Translations under genes and position numbers: made by a program
Notes under the pieces: generated by a model
Told to the model about the DNA's origin: nothing
Seen by the model: the letters and a program-made list of their open reading frames with translations, nothing else
Databases searched by the model: none
Assembly (NCBI RefSeq): GCF_030538695.1
Contig: NZ_JAUNTN010000001.1
Location: 62,001-126,000, forward strand
DNA: 64,000 nucleotides
Reading direction: 5' to 3'
Source of the DNA: Paracoccus sp. (in: a-proteobacteria)
GTDB lineage: Bacteria > Pseudomonadota > Alphaproteobacteria > Rhodobacterales > Rhodobacteraceae
Shown here: in pieces, positions 44,809 to 54,830 of the stretch
Position numbering within the stretch: the stretch's first letter is position 1
Layout of the letters: the number at the start of each line of letters is the position of its first letter

Positions 44809-45855
44809 TTACCCCCGGCCATTCCTGTCGCGCCAGCGTGAATACGCTTTTTCCCAGGCATCGGCAAATCGGTTCACCTGATCTGCACCCAAAGCCGGAC
44901 TTATCGAAACGCGGATCGCCGATTGGGCCGCCTGATCGTCAAACCCCATCGCCTGCAAGCTGCCGCTGGCGCGCACCTTGCCCGATGAACAGGCCGACCC
45001 GGCCGACACCGCAAACCCCGCAAGATCCATCTGCATGACCTGCGTTTCGCCCTTCCACCCCGATGTAAGAAGACAGGACGTGTTCGGCAAGCGGGGACTG
45101 CCCTTGCCCGCCACGATCAGACCCGGCGCGGCAGCGGCCAGCCGGTCCTCCAGCGCGTCGCGCAGGGCGGCCACCCGATCCCAGACACCATCGGCCAGAT
45201 CGCGCTGCGCCGCCTCGGCGGCGGCGGCGAATCCCATGATGCCGATCAGGTTTTCGGTGCCGGCACGGCGACCCTGTTCCTGCCCGCCGCCGCGCAAGAT
45301 CGCCGGCAGGTCGGTGCCCTTGCGCAGGATCAGCGCGCCCACGCCCCTTGGCCCGCCCAGCTTGTGCGCGCTGACGAATCCGCAGGTGACGCCCAGCCAG
45401 TTGAACGCCATCGGGATCTTGCCGAAAGCCTGCGTCAGATCGCTGGCCCACAACCCGTCGGGCAGCGCCTGAATCACCCCGGTTTCATTGCTGGCCAGTT
45501 GCAGGGTCGATCGCGCCGGATCATCCACCGCCACCCGGCCATCGCGGTCCACCGGCAGGCGCGGATCGCACCAGACCTTGACCGCCGAATGCTCGACCGG
45601 GGCGCAGGCGATGCCGCGCCCGGCCAGCGCCATCGCCGCCGCCTCGGTGGTGCCGGATGTGAACACCACATCCGCCCCCTCGGCCCCCAGCGCCGCCGCC
45701 AGCCGTTCCCGCGCACCCTCCAGCGCCATCTTGGCCGCCCGCCCCTCGGCATGAACCGAGGACGGATTCCCCGCCACATCCATCGCCGCGATCATCGCCG
45801 CCCGCGCCTCGTCGCGCACCGGCGTGGTGGCGTTCCAGTCCAGATACACCCTCAT
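44809..45855 (-). CDS. Cysteine desulfurase, NifS/IscS-like (group I)
   Basis: A 348-residue PLP enzyme starting [20 protein letters not shown]. The PLP lysine is in [17 protein letters not shown], and the active-site cysteine is in [16 protein letters not shown], the group I loop form. Thus the block carries two different cysteine desulfurases, this one ahead of sufB and SufS at the end. It probably supplies sulfur to SUF or to another acceptor. ATG 45855 overlaps the coaBC stop by four bases. Confidence 0.92.
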   Translation of the reverse strand: MRVYLDWNATTPVRDEARAAMIAAMDVAGNPSSVHAEGRAAKMALEGARERLAAALGAEGADVVFTSGTTEAAAMALAGRGIACAPVEHSAVKVWCDPRLPVDRDGRVAVDDPARSTLQLASNETGVIQALPDGLWASDLTQAFGKIPMAFNWLGVTCGFVSAHKLGGPRGVGALILRKGTDLPAILRGGGQEQGRRAGTENLIGIMGFAAAAEAAQRDLADGVWDRVAALRDALEDRLAAAAPGLIVAGKGSPRLPNTSCLLTSGWKGETQVMQMDLAGFAVSAGSACSSGKVRASGSLQAMGFDDQAAQSAIRVSISPALGADQVNRFADAWEKAYSRWRDRNGRG

Positions 45856-47084
45856 GCCAAAGCCTCGGCGATGCGGCTGGCCAGAATGCGGGCCACGGCG
45901 TCCTTGCCCATGCGCGGCCATTCCTCGGCCTCGTCGGCGGAAATCAGCGTCACGGTGTTTTCCGTCCCGCCCATGATGCCGGTGGCCGGGCTGACATCAT
46001 TGGCCACGATCCAGTCACAACCCTTGCGCAGCCGCTTGGCGGCGGCATGGGCGACCACATCATGCGTTTCCGCGGCAAAGCCCACGACCAGCCGCGGACG
46101 CCCCGCCTGCAACTGGCTGATCCACGCCAGAATATCGGGGTTTTCGGTGAACTCCAGCACCGGCAAACTGCCCGAGCCGTCCTTCTTGATCTTTTGCCCG
46201 CTGGCATTGACCACGCGCCAATCGGCCACCGCCGCCGCCATCACCGCCGCATCGGCCGGCAAAGCCGCCTCGACCGCCTCGCGCATCTGCACCGCCGTCT
46301 GCACGCGGATCACCTCGACCCCCTCGGGCAAAGGCACATCGGCAGGGCCAGTCACGAAACTGACCCGCGCCCCCAGATCACGCAGCGCCACCGCAATCGC
46401 CGTGCCCTGCGCCCCGCTGGACCGATTGGCGATATAGCGCACCGGATCAATCGGCTCATGCGTAGGGCCAGAGGTCACGATGACATGCCGCCCGGTCAAA
46501 GGCCCGGCCACAACCTTGGCTTCAGGCAACAGCTTCAGCGGACCATCGCCCAGATGATCGCGGATCGCCTGAACGATCGCCTCAGGCTCGGCCATGCGGC
46601 CGGTGCCGAACTCGCCACAGGCCATCTCGCCATCGTCCGGGCCAACCATCAGCACGCCATCGCGGCGCAGGGTCGCCAGATTGCGCTGCGTCGCCGGATG
46701 ATGCCACATGCGCACATTCATCGCAGGCGCAATCAGCACCGGCTTGTCCGTGGCCAGCAACAGGGTCGAGGCCAGATCATCCGCCGCCCCAACCGCCATC
46801 TTGGCCATCAGATCGGCGGTCGCCGGGGCAACCACCACCAGATCGGCATTGCGCGACAGCTGGATATGCCCGATCTCGGCCTCGCGGCTGGCATCGAACA
46901 GATCGGTCTGACACACCTCGCCCGCCAAGACCGTCAGCGTCATCGGCGTGACGAATTCCGCCCCCGCCCGCGTCAGCACCGGGCTGACCGCCACACCCGC
47001 CTTGCGCAGCAGCCGGATCAGCGCCGGCACCTTGGCCGCCGCAATGCCGCCGCCCACAATCAAAAGCACACGCCGCCCGTTCAT
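45852..47084 (-). CDS. coaBC: Phosphopantothenoylcysteine decarboxylase/synthetase
   Basis: A 410-residue bifunctional enzyme of coenzyme A synthesis. The N-terminal flavin-dependent decarboxylase (CoaC) shows GGGIAAAKVPALIRLL, then the active histidine in REAEIGHIQLSRNADL and APAMNVRMWHHPATQRN. The C-terminal synthetase (CoaB) shows VTSGPTHEPIDPVRYIANRS and MAAAVADWRV. ATG 47084 fits the family. It heads the block that continues into the cysteine desulfurase and suf genes, linked by an ATGA overlap. The leader carries an 11-bp tandem repeat (47248-47296). Confidence 0.95.
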   Translation of the reverse strand: MNGRRVLLIVGGGIAAAKVPALIRLLRKAGVAVSPVLTRAGAEFVTPMTLTVLAGEVCQTDLFDASREAEIGHIQLSRNADLVVVAPATADLMAKMAVGAADDLASTLLLATDKPVLIAPAMNVRMWHHPATQRNLATLRRDGVLMVGPDDGEMACGEFGTGRMAEPEAIVQAIRDHLGDGPLKLLPEAKVVAGPLTGRHVIVTSGPTHEPIDPVRYIANRSSGAQGTAIAVALRDLGARVSFVTGPADVPLPEGVEVIRVQTAVQMREAVEAALPADAAVMAAAVADWRVVNASGQKIKKDGSGSLPVLEFTENPDILAWISQLQAGRPRLVVGFAAETHDVVAHAAAKRLRKGCDWIVANDVSPATGIMGGTENTVTLISADEAEEWPRMGKDAVARILASRIAEALA

Positions 47085-47247
47085 CACCGCCTCCGCTTGC
47101 CTGCCCGACAGATAGCCATCCCCACGCGCCGGGGCAAGAAAAGCCACCGCCCCGGATGACACGCCCCGGCTTCCTGTTTGCCCAAATACGCAACTTGGGG
47201 CACAACAGCGCCCCCTGAACCACCCGCGCCCCCCGGCAGCATTTCCG

Positions 47248-47296
47248 GTGCACAGCCTGTGTATCGCCTGTGTACAGCCTGTGCACAGGTTGTGCA
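47248..47296. repeat. 11-bp tandem repeat between trpS and coaBC
   Basis: Four consecutive 11-mers, GTGCACAGCCT, GTGTATCGCCT, GTGTACAGCCT and GTGCACAGGTT, plus a partial fifth (GTGCAG), follow each other without gaps. The unit is one helical turn, so the TGTG-CACA cores all face the same side of the DNA. It is about 160 bp upstream of coaBC. Function unknown. Confidence 0.75.
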
Positions 47297-47381
47297 GCCC
47301 AAACCCCGGCAATTGCTGGCCGTATCGGGGCCGCGTTGCGTAACCACGGCACGCAACGCCCGCCCCCGTTGCAGGGCAACC

Positions 47382-48404
47382 CTAGCGGCGCGAGCGGATC
47401 ATCCCGATGATCTCTTTCGTCTGCTCGACGATGGGCCGGGCAATCGCCTCGGCCCGCTCGGCACCCTCGCCCAGAATGCGGTCGATCTCGGCCGGGTCGG
47501 CTTTCAGCTCCGCCATCTTCGCGGTGATCGGCGCCAGCACCGAAACCGCCACGTCAGCCAGCGCAGGCTTGAAGGCACCAAAGCCCTGCCCCTCGAACCG
47601 GGCCAGAACCTGATCCGCCGTCTCGCCCGACAGCGCGGCATAGATATTGACCAGATTGCGCGCCTCGGGCCGGTCTTGCAGCCCCTCGGCGCTGCCGGGC
47701 AGCGGATCGGCATCGGTGCGGGCCTTGCGGATCTTCTGCGCGATGGTGTCGGCATCATCGGTCAGATTGATGCGGCTGGCATCCGAAGGATCGGATTTCG
47801 ACATCTTCTTCGACCCGTCACGCAGCGACATGACGCGGGTGGCCACACCCTCGATCAGGGGCTTGGTTATCGGAAAGAAATCAACGCCATAGTCATGGTT
47901 GAACTTGGTGGCGATGTCGCGGGTCAGCTCCAGATGCTGCTTCTGATCCTCGCCCACGGGCACCTCGGTCGCGTGATAGACCAGAATATCCGCCGCCATC
48001 AGCGCCGGATAGGCCAGCAACCCCAGCGAAGCGTTTTCGCTGTTCTTGCCCGCCTTGTCCTTGAACTGGGTCATCCGATACATCCAGCCGACCCGCGCCA
48101 CCGTGTTGAAAAGCCACGCCATTTCGGCATGGGCGGGCACCTGGCTCTGATTGAACAGGATCGACTGCGCCGGATCGACACCCGCCGCCATAAAGGCCGC
48201 CGCCGCCTCGCGCGTTTGCTGACGCAGCGCCTGCGGATCTTGCCAGACGGTGATCGCGTGCAGATCGACGACGCAATAGATCGTTTCCGGCCCGCTGCCC
48301 TGATATTCGGCAAAGCGTTTCAGCGCGCCCAGATAATTGCCCAGTGTCAACCCGCCCGAGGGCTGGATGCCGGAAAAGATGCGGGGGGTGTGGGTCGCGC
48401 TCAT
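47382..48404 (-). CDS. trpS: Tryptophanyl-tRNA synthetase
   Basis: A 340-residue class I aminoacyl-tRNA synthetase. The HIGH-type motif is [12 protein letters not shown] (T-x-G-N), and KMSKS is present in [11 protein letters not shown]. The central part has [20 protein letters not shown] sequence ([20 protein letters not shown]) and [18 protein letters not shown], which match TrpS exactly. It charges tRNA-Trp. It is divergent from the rhomboid-like gene with 74 bp between them. Confidence 0.97.
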   Translation of the reverse strand: MSATHTPRIFSGIQPSGGLTLGNYLGALKRFAEYQGSGPETIYCVVDLHAITVWQDPQALRQQTREAAAAFMAAGVDPAQSILFNQSQVPAHAEMAWLFNTVARVGWMYRMTQFKDKAGKNSENASLGLLAYPALMAADILVYHATEVPVGEDQKQHLELTRDIATKFNHDYGVDFFPITKPLIEGVATRVMSLRDGSKKMSKSDPSDASRINLTDDADTIAQKIRKARTDADPLPGSAEGLQDRPEARNLVNIYAALSGETADQVLARFEGQGFGAFKPALADVAVSVLAPITAKMAELKADPAEIDRILGEGAERAEAIARPIVEQTKEIIGMIRSRR

Positions 48405-48478
48405 GTCAGCCTGCCTTGGAATTACCGTGCCGCTGGCTTATCCGCTGCACAAGGACTGCGCAACCAAAGGACAGCAGG

Positions 48479-49174
48479 ATGCGGCACGAAATGAATCAAT
48501 CGCCAATCAACCCGCTGCCGCTGGTGGTCTGGGCGCTGGCCCTGCCGATGATCGCGGCAGAGCTGGTGTTCGGGCTGGCCAGTGCCGGTCTGCTGGGCGG
48601 ATCGGGCGGCATCGGAATGCGCAACAGCGCCATCCAGCAAACCGCCTTTATCCCCGAACTGTTCCAGCGCATGTGGGCCGTGGGCGCAGTGGACGGCAAT
48701 GTTTACCGGCTGTTCAGCTATCCCTTCGTGCATGTCTCGCCGGTCCATGCGCTGTTCGTGACCGTGTTCACGCTGGCGCTTGGCAATATGATCGCGGCGC
48801 AGTTCCGGCCCTCGGCGCTGATCGCGCTGTTCTTTGGGTCGGGCGCGGTGGCGGCGCTGATCTATACCGGCTTTTCAATGGCATGGCCCGGCCGGGTCGA
48901 GCCGCTGATCGGCGGCTATCCCGCCGTTTACGGGCTGGTCGGGGCCTTTACCTTTCTGATCTGGACGCGGCTGGCCGAAACCGGCGGCAACCGGCTGCGC
49001 GCCTTCAGCCTGATCGGAATGCTGCTGCTGTTCCAGCTTGTCTTTGGCGTGCTGTTCGGTGCCGGCACAAGCTGGATCGCCGAGATCACCGGATTTTTCG
49101 TCGGGTTTGCCCTGTCGTTTCTGCTGATCCATGGCGGCCTGGCCCGCGCCATGGCGCTGATCCGGCAGCGGTAA
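48479..49174 (+). CDS. Rhomboid-fold membrane protein, catalytic residues apparently lost
   Basis: A 231-residue protein with six to seven hydrophobic segments and the rhomboid layout: FSYPFVHVSPVHALFVTVFT matches the H-x-S-x-x-H-l-l-f region, and YGLVGAFTFL matches the helix after the catalytic serine. However, the expected G-x-S-G appears as GYPA, and the last-helix histidine position reads SWIAEITGF where active enzymes have AHIGGF. So it may be an inactive rhomboid (pseudoprotease). ATG 48479 has AGGA upstream; ATG 48491 is an alternative. Confidence 0.85.
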   Translation: MRHEMNQSPINPLPLVVWALALPMIAAELVFGLASAGLLGGSGGIGMRNSAIQQTAFIPELFQRMWAVGAVDGNVYRLFSYPFVHVSPVHALFVTVFTLALGNMIAAQFRPSALIALFFGSGAVAALIYTGFSMAWPGRVEPLIGGYPAVYGLVGAFTFLIWTRLAETGGNRLRAFSLIGMLLLFQLVFGVLFGAGTSWIAEITGFFVGFALSFLLIHGGLARAMALIRQR

Positions 49175-49177
49175 CGA

Positions 49178-50707
49178 TCAGCGCCGCCGCACCGCCATGC
49201 GCAGATCGGCCAGCCGATAGGCGCCGGTGACAAAGGCCAGCGTGAAATAGAGCGCCGCCCCGCCAAACACCAGCACCGCAAGGCCGGGGATACGGCCCAC
49301 GCCCTGCGCTTCCAGCCAGCCGCGCATCAGCCACAGCGCCACCGCCATCAGGCCCGAGGCCAGCCCGATGCGCGGCACCGTGCGCGTCAGCCGCGCATCA
49401 TATTGCGCCGCCTGCCCCATGGCACGCGTCCCCCACCACAGTTGCGCCACCATGACCCATGCCGCAATCGTGGTGCCCAATGCAGCGGCCAGAAACCCGG
49501 CCAGCGGGATCAGCCCAAAGGCCGCAACCGCATTCACCACCATCGACATCAGCGCAAAGCGGAACGGCGTGCGCGTATCCTCGCGCGCGAAATACAGCGG
49601 TTGCAGGATCTTTTGCAGCACAAAGGCCGGCAGCCCCAGCGCATAGACAACCAGCGCCCGCGCGGTCTGGGTGGTGTCATGGGCGGTGAACTCGCCCCGC
49701 TCGAACAGGGTGCGGACCATGGGTTCGGCGATCACGGCAATGGCAAAGGCGGCGGGCAGCGTCAGGAACAGGCCGAATTCCGTGGCGCGCGAATAGGCAT
49801 GCTGGCCGCCCGCGTCATCGCCCGCGCGCAACCGCCGCGCCAGCTCCGGCAACAGCACCACCGCCACCGCCGCACCGACCACACCCAGCGGCAACTGATA
49901 CAGCCGGTCGGAATAGGCCAGCCAGGCGATCGCGCCGTCGAACAGGCTGCCGACCTGACGGCCCACCAGCAGGTTGATCTGCACCACTCCGCCCGCAAAG
50001 GCCGCAGGCAGCGCCACCGCGATCAGGCGGCGCATGTCGGGCGTCATCCGCGGCCTGCGCGGCACGAAACGCCAGCCGATGCGCCGCGCCGCCCACCACA
50101 CCAGCCCAAGCTGCGCCAGCCCGGTCAGCGGCGTGGCCCATGCCAGCGTCAGCCCCATATCCCAGCCCTGCCAGTGACCCAGCAACATTCCGGCGATGAA
50201 CAGCAGGTTCAACATCACCGGCGCCGCCGCAGCCGCCGTAAACCGGCCATGCGCGTTCAGCACACCCGAAATCATCGAGGCCAGCGAGATCAGCAGGATA
50301 TAGGGAAAGGTGATCCGGCCATATTCCACAGCCAGATCAAACCGTTCGCTGCCCCAAAACCCCGCCGCCATCGCCATGACCAGCAGCGGCATCAGGATCA
50401 TCGCGACAGCCGAAATCACCGCGACGACAAAGAACAGCCCTGAAAACGCGTCGCGGGCGAATGTCTGCGGGTCTTCACTCGATTCCAGCTTTTTGGCGAA
50501 CAGCGGCACAAAGGCGGTGTTGAACGCCCCTTCGGCAAAAAAGCGGCGGAACATGTTGGGCAGCGAAAAGGCCACCAGAAACGCCTGCGCCACCGGGCCG
50601 GTGCCCAGCCATGCCGCCATCAGAATATCGCGCACGAAACCCGAAACCCGCGACACGAAGGTCCAGAGTCCCACCGACAGGAAACCGCGGATCAGGCCCT
50701 TGCTCAT
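49178..50707 (-). CDS. murJ: Lipid II flippase MurJ (MviN)
   Basis: A 509-residue polytopic membrane protein with about 14 hydrophobic segments. It starts MSKGLIRGFLSVGLWTFVSR and shows GFVRDILMAAWLGTGPVAQA, FLVAFSLPNMFRRFFAEGAF and NTAFVPLF, which are the MurJ signature. It moves lipid-linked peptidoglycan precursor across the inner membrane. It lies 21 bp downstream of glnD and is convergent with the rhomboid-like gene. Confidence 0.96.
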   Translation of the reverse strand: MSKGLIRGFLSVGLWTFVSRVSGFVRDILMAAWLGTGPVAQAFLVAFSLPNMFRRFFAEGAFNTAFVPLFAKKLESSEDPQTFARDAFSGLFFVVAVISAVAMILMPLLVMAMAAGFWGSERFDLAVEYGRITFPYILLISLASMISGVLNAHGRFTAAAAAPVMLNLLFIAGMLLGHWQGWDMGLTLAWATPLTGLAQLGLVWWAARRIGWRFVPRRPRMTPDMRRLIAVALPAAFAGGVVQINLLVGRQVGSLFDGAIAWLAYSDRLYQLPLGVVGAAVAVVLLPELARRLRAGDDAGGQHAYSRATEFGLFLTLPAAFAIAVIAEPMVRTLFERGEFTAHDTTQTARALVVYALGLPAFVLQKILQPLYFAREDTRTPFRFALMSMVVNAVAAFGLIPLAGFLAAALGTTIAAWVMVAQLWWGTRAMGQAAQYDARLTRTVPRIGLASGLMAVALWLMRGWLEAQGVGRIPGLAVLVFGGAALYFTLAFVTGAYRLADLRMAVRRR

Positions 50708-50728
50708 CTTATGCTCCGAAAGGGTGGG

Positions 50729-53515
50729 TCACTGTTCGGCCCGCTTTGCGCCGTCGGTCATGGCCTGACGCAGCTTGCGTTCCAGCATCTCGCGCTTGGG
50801 GGCGCTGTGCAGTTTCAGCCCGAACATGTCCTTGACGTAGAAACTGTCCACCACCTGCGCGCCAAAGGTGGCGATCACCGCGCTGACGATCTGGATATGG
50901 TTCGCGGCCAGAGTGCGGGTCAGATCGAACAGCAGGCCGGGGCGGTCGCGGGTGTCCACCTCGATGATGGTATAGATGTCGCTGCCCTCGTTGTCGAAGG
51001 TGATATGGGTCGGAAAGCGGAACTCGCGTTCGCGCTTTTTCACCTTGTCGCGGCTGGCGAACACGTCGCGGGCGACGATTTCCCCTTTCAGCGTGCGGTC
51101 AATCGTCTGGCGCAGGCGCGGCAGGCGTTCCTCGGCAAAGGGGCGGCCCTCGGTGTCCTGCACCCAGAACACGGCGGTCGCAAAGCCGTCCTTGGTGGTA
51201 TAGGTGCGCGCATCGACGATATTCGCCCCCATCAGCGACAAGGCCCCGCACAGGCGCGAAAAGATGCCCGGATGGTCGGCCAGCACAAAGGCCGCGCGGG
51301 TGGCATCGCGATCATGGTCGGGGTGCAGGTCGATGCGGATCTCATCGCCGCCGATCCCTTGCAGCAGCCCGGCGAACACCGCCTGCGTTTCGGTCGGCAG
51401 CCCCGGCCAATAGCTGTCGTAATGCCGCCCCAGTTCGGCGCGGATGGCCCTGGGTTCCCAGCCTTTGGCGATCAGCAGGTGGCGCAGGGCGCGCTTGGCC
51501 TCGTTCTGGCGCTTGTCGCGGTTCAGCTCCTCCAGCCCGCTTTCCAGCGCGATGACGGTCTGCTGATGCAGGCGGCGCAGCAGGTCGGCCTTCCAGTTGT
51601 TCCATGTGCCCGGCCCGACGCCGCGAATATCGCAGACCGTCAGCACCAGCAGCAGATCCAGCCGCCGCCGGGTTTTCACCACCTTGGCAAAATCGCGCAG
51701 CGTGCGCGGGTCGGCGATGTCGCGTTTCTGCGCCACATCCGACATCAGCAGATGGTTGCGCACCAGCCATTCGACGGTTTCCACCTCTTCGGCGCTTAAC
51801 CCCAGACGGGTGACGATGCGGCGGGCGATCCGGGCACCGATGATCGAGTGATCCTCGGGGCGGCCCTTGCCGATGTCATGCAGCAGAACCGCCAGATACA
51901 GCACACGCCGGTTCACACCCGCCCGCATGATGTCAGAGGACAGCGGCAGATCGTCGGGATGTTCGCCGCGCTCGATCTCGGCCAGAGCGGCGACGCATTG
52001 GATCAGATGCTCATCGACGGTAAAGTGATGATACATGTTGAACTGCATCATCGCCACGACCGGCTCGAATTCGGGGATAAAGGCGGCCAGAACCCCCAGT
52101 TCGTTCATCCGGCGCAGCGCGCGTTCGGGATTGCCGTGTTTCAGCAGCAGGTCGATAAAGATATGCGCCGCCTCGGGCGTGTTGCGCACCTGATCGTCGA
52201 TCAGGTCCAGCCGCGCCGCCACCGCGCGCATGGCGTCGGGGTGGATCAGCAGGCCGGTGCGCAATGCCTCCTGGAACAGGCGCAGGATATTGACCGGATC
52301 GTTAAAGAACGATGCCTCATCGGCGATGGTCAGCCGCCCCATATCGTCGCTGAACCCATCGTGCAGCTTGCGCCGGCGGCGGAACAGCCGGCCCAGAAAC
52401 GGAGCCTTGCGGACATGGCGCGATTCCAGCCCGGTCAGGAACACGCGGGTCAGCTCGCCGACCTTGGTGGCCTGGCGGAAATAATCCTGCATGAAATGTT
52501 CCACGCCGCGCCGCCCGCCTGCGTCGTGATAGCCCATGCGCCGCGCCACCTCGACCTGCATATCGAAGGACAGCACATCCACCGCCCGCCCGGCGATCAG
52601 ATGCAGATGACAGCGCACGGCCCACAGGAAATCCTCGGCCTGCCAGAATGCGCTGTGTTCGTCGCGGGTGAAAAAGCCAAGGTCCACCAGTTCGACGGCA
52701 CGATCCACGCGGTGGATGTATTTGGCGATCCAATACAGCGTTTGCAGGTCGCGCAGCCCGCCCTTGCCCTCTTTGACATTGGGTTCCAGCACATAACGCT
52801 GGCCGCCCTGACGGCCGTGGCGGTCCTTGCGCTCGTTCAGCTTGGCTTCGACGAATTCGGGGATGGTATTGGCGAACAGATCCGCCCACAGCCGGTCGCG
52901 CAGATCCTCGGCCAGGGGGGCAAAGCCCGTGACCAGCCGGTGTTCCAGCAGGGCGGTGCGGATGGTCATATCGGCCTGCCCCAGCCGCAGGCAGTCATCC
53001 ACGGTGCGGATCGAATGGCCGACCTTCAGCTTCATGTCCCACAGCATGTAAAGCATGGATTCCACCACGCTTTCGGCCCAGCCGGTCACCTTGTAGGGGG
53101 TCAGCAGCAGCAGGTCGATGTCCGAGGACGGGGCCATCTCGGCCCGGCCATAGCCGCCGACCGCCAGCACCGCCAGCCGTTCGGCATCCGAGGGGTTGGG
53201 CTGCGGATGCAGATGCTGCGTGGCAACGTGATGCACCGCGGTGACGATGCCATCGGTCATGCTGGCGATGGCGCGCACGGTTTCCCGCGCCGCGCGGGGG
53301 TGTGTCTCGAAGCCCGCCGTAATATCCGCCATCGCATCGGCGCGCATCCGGGTCAGGAACCCGACCGTTGCGGCACGCAGCGCGCGCGGGTCGGTCAGGT
53401 CAGCCAGATGCGCGTCCAGCCGGGGCAGCAACTCCTCGGGCGAGAACAGAGAATGCGCGCCGGGCAATGCCGGCGCGCTTTGCACAAGATCGTTTCGCTG
53501 CACCGGATCGGGCAA
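50729..53515 (-). CDS. glnD: PII uridylyltransferase / uridylyl-removing enzyme
   Basis: A 928-residue nitrogen sensor. The nucleotidyltransferase domain has VGGYGRAEMAPSSDIDLLLL (about residues 110-130), the HD domain has LLHDIGKGRPEDHS (about 525-540), and two C-terminal ACT domains start around ADHPGIFSRLCGAL and TRDRPGLLFDLTRTLA. It modifies PII protein in response to glutamine. The start is TTG 53515 or GTG 53503; no strong ribosome site precedes it, but it follows the lipoprotein gene by 2 bp. Confidence 0.96.
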   Translation of the reverse strand: MPDPVQRNDLVQSAPALPGAHSLFSPEELLPRLDAHLADLTDPRALRAATVGFLTRMRADAMADITAGFETHPRAARETVRAIASMTDGIVTAVHHVATQHLHPQPNPSDAERLAVLAVGGYGRAEMAPSSDIDLLLLTPYKVTGWAESVVESMLYMLWDMKLKVGHSIRTVDDCLRLGQADMTIRTALLEHRLVTGFAPLAEDLRDRLWADLFANTIPEFVEAKLNERKDRHGRQGGQRYVLEPNVKEGKGGLRDLQTLYWIAKYIHRVDRAVELVDLGFFTRDEHSAFWQAEDFLWAVRCHLHLIAGRAVDVLSFDMQVEVARRMGYHDAGGRRGVEHFMQDYFRQATKVGELTRVFLTGLESRHVRKAPFLGRLFRRRRKLHDGFSDDMGRLTIADEASFFNDPVNILRLFQEALRTGLLIHPDAMRAVAARLDLIDDQVRNTPEAAHIFIDLLLKHGNPERALRRMNELGVLAAFIPEFEPVVAMMQFNMYHHFTVDEHLIQCVAALAEIERGEHPDDLPLSSDIMRAGVNRRVLYLAVLLHDIGKGRPEDHSIIGARIARRIVTRLGLSAEEVETVEWLVRNHLLMSDVAQKRDIADPRTLRDFAKVVKTRRRLDLLLVLTVCDIRGVGPGTWNNWKADLLRRLHQQTVIALESGLEELNRDKRQNEAKRALRHLLIAKGWEPRAIRAELGRHYDSYWPGLPTETQAVFAGLLQGIGGDEIRIDLHPDHDRDATRAAFVLADHPGIFSRLCGALSLMGANIVDARTYTTKDGFATAVFWVQDTEGRPFAEERLPRLRQTIDRTLKGEIVARDVFASRDKVKKREREFRFPTHITFDNEGSDIYTIIEVDTRDRPGLLFDLTRTLAANHIQIVSAVIATFGAQVVDSFYVKDMFGLKLHSAPKREMLERKLRQAMTDGAKRAEQ

Positions 53516-53517
53516 GA

Positions 53518-54723
53518 TCAGGAGCCCGAGCGCCCAAAGCCGCGCGGTGCCGGTTCAAGGATCACCACCTGACCGCCCCGGATCGTCGCCACCGCCAGCG
53601 CGCGCCGGTTGCTGCCATCGGGCAGCAGGCGGAACACGCCGTTGACGCCGCTGAACCCGGCGCTGCTGGTCAGGCCGCGCGTGGTCAGCGCATCGCGACG
53701 CCCGGCGCGGGCCAGTGCCGCAATCGCCGACACGCCGTCATAGGCCAGACTGCCCAAGGCATGCGGGTTTTCACCATGCGCGGCGCGATAGCGGTTGTTG
53801 AACTGCCCCGACAGCGAGGTATCGGGGATCGCAAACCAGCCGTTTTCCAGCGCGGGCAGGCGCAGGCGCGAGGCGGGTTCGTCCCAGCGGGTCAGGCCCA
53901 TGAACTGCGTCACCTGCCCGGTAACACCGGCGGCGGCCAGCTTTTCGGTCAGATAGGGCAGCACCGCCTGATTGTTGGCGGTCATGAACACGGCATCCAC
54001 CCGGCCCGATTGCACGGCCTGCGCGATCTGCGGTGTCACGCCCTCGATCCCCTGCTGCGACACCGGATGCGTCACCCGCCCGGCCAGCGTTGCGCCATTG
54101 CGGGCCACCGCGCGTTCGATGGCATGGGCACCGACGCGCCCGGCCACGTCGTTTTCGGCAACCATCAGCACCCGGCGCTTGTTCTGGCGCACGCCATAGC
54201 CGACCAGCCGGTCGGCCACATTGGCAAAGGTATTGCCCAGCACAAAGACGTTGCCACCCGCGATGTCGGCATTGTTGGAAAAGCTCAGCACATTCACATC
54301 GCGGCCCTGCATCGCATTGCCGACCGCATTGGCGGATTCGGCAAACAGCGGGCCGATGATGACCTTGGCCCCGGCATCCACGGCCTCGTTCGCGCGGGCG
54401 ACGGCAGTGGCGGGATTGTCGCCATTGGTTTCATAGACCCGCAGGTCGATGATGGCGCCCTGCGCATCGCTGGCCGCCAGCCGGGCCGAGTTGGTCAGGC
54501 TGCGCGACAGCCAGTTCAGATCGGCATTGCCCGACCCGCCCGGCACCAGCAGGGCAACCGGCACCGGCTGGCGCGGGTCGATCATCTGGCCGGTAGAGGG
54601 GCCGGTCAGCGCCCCTGCCCCCGGCTCGCAGGCCGCAAGGACAAAGGCTGAAAGCACGGCGGCACCGCGCAGAACGATCCCGCGCAGGCGTGACGCGGCG
54701 CGGTGGGGGGCAATGGCTGTCAT
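53518..54723 (-). CDS. LpoA-like penicillin-binding protein activator lipoprotein
   Basis: A 401-residue protein with a signal peptide and lipobox (VLSAFVLAACEPG, cysteine at about residue 33). The mature part is a periplasmic binding-protein fold: VPVALLVPGGSGNADLNWLS, VIIGPLFAESANAVGNAMQG and ALGSLAYDGVSAIAALARAG. It belongs to the LppC/LpoA-like family, predicted to activate peptidoglycan synthases at the outer membrane. It is divergent from rsmI, a widely conserved pairing, and is followed closely by glnD. ATG 54723 is preferred. Confidence 0.9.
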   Translation of the reverse strand: MTAIAPHRAASRLRGIVLRGAAVLSAFVLAACEPGAGALTGPSTGQMIDPRQPVPVALLVPGGSGNADLNWLSRSLTNSARLAASDAQGAIIDLRVYETNGDNPATAVARANEAVDAGAKVIIGPLFAESANAVGNAMQGRDVNVLSFSNNADIAGGNVFVLGNTFANVADRLVGYGVRQNKRRVLMVAENDVAGRVGAHAIERAVARNGATLAGRVTHPVSQQGIEGVTPQIAQAVQSGRVDAVFMTANNQAVLPYLTEKLAAAGVTGQVTQFMGLTRWDEPASRLRLPALENGWFAIPDTSLSGQFNNRYRAAHGENPHALGSLAYDGVSAIAALARAGRRDALTTRGLTSSAGFSGVNGVFRLLPDGSNRRALAVATIRGGQVVILEPAPRGFGRSGS

Positions 54724-54830
54724 CGCGCTGATTTCCCTGTATGTCGGTGACTTGGAATTGGGTGTTACCCGATGCAACCTATTGCGATACGCCCGCCAAG
54801 GCAACGCGCCTATAAAACAGGACACCCGCC

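Noticed and set aside
42585..45038. An 817-residue plus-strand open frame over sufC and sufB
   Set aside because: It is antisense to conserved Fe-S genes, has no motifs and is rich in histidine, arginine and aspartate as expected of a shadow frame.
47248..47296. Possible CRISPR array
   Set aside because: Units are 11 bp and directly adjacent without spacers, and no cas genes are in the window.
51848..53572. A 574-residue plus-strand open frame over glnD
   Set aside because: It is the antisense shadow of glnD.
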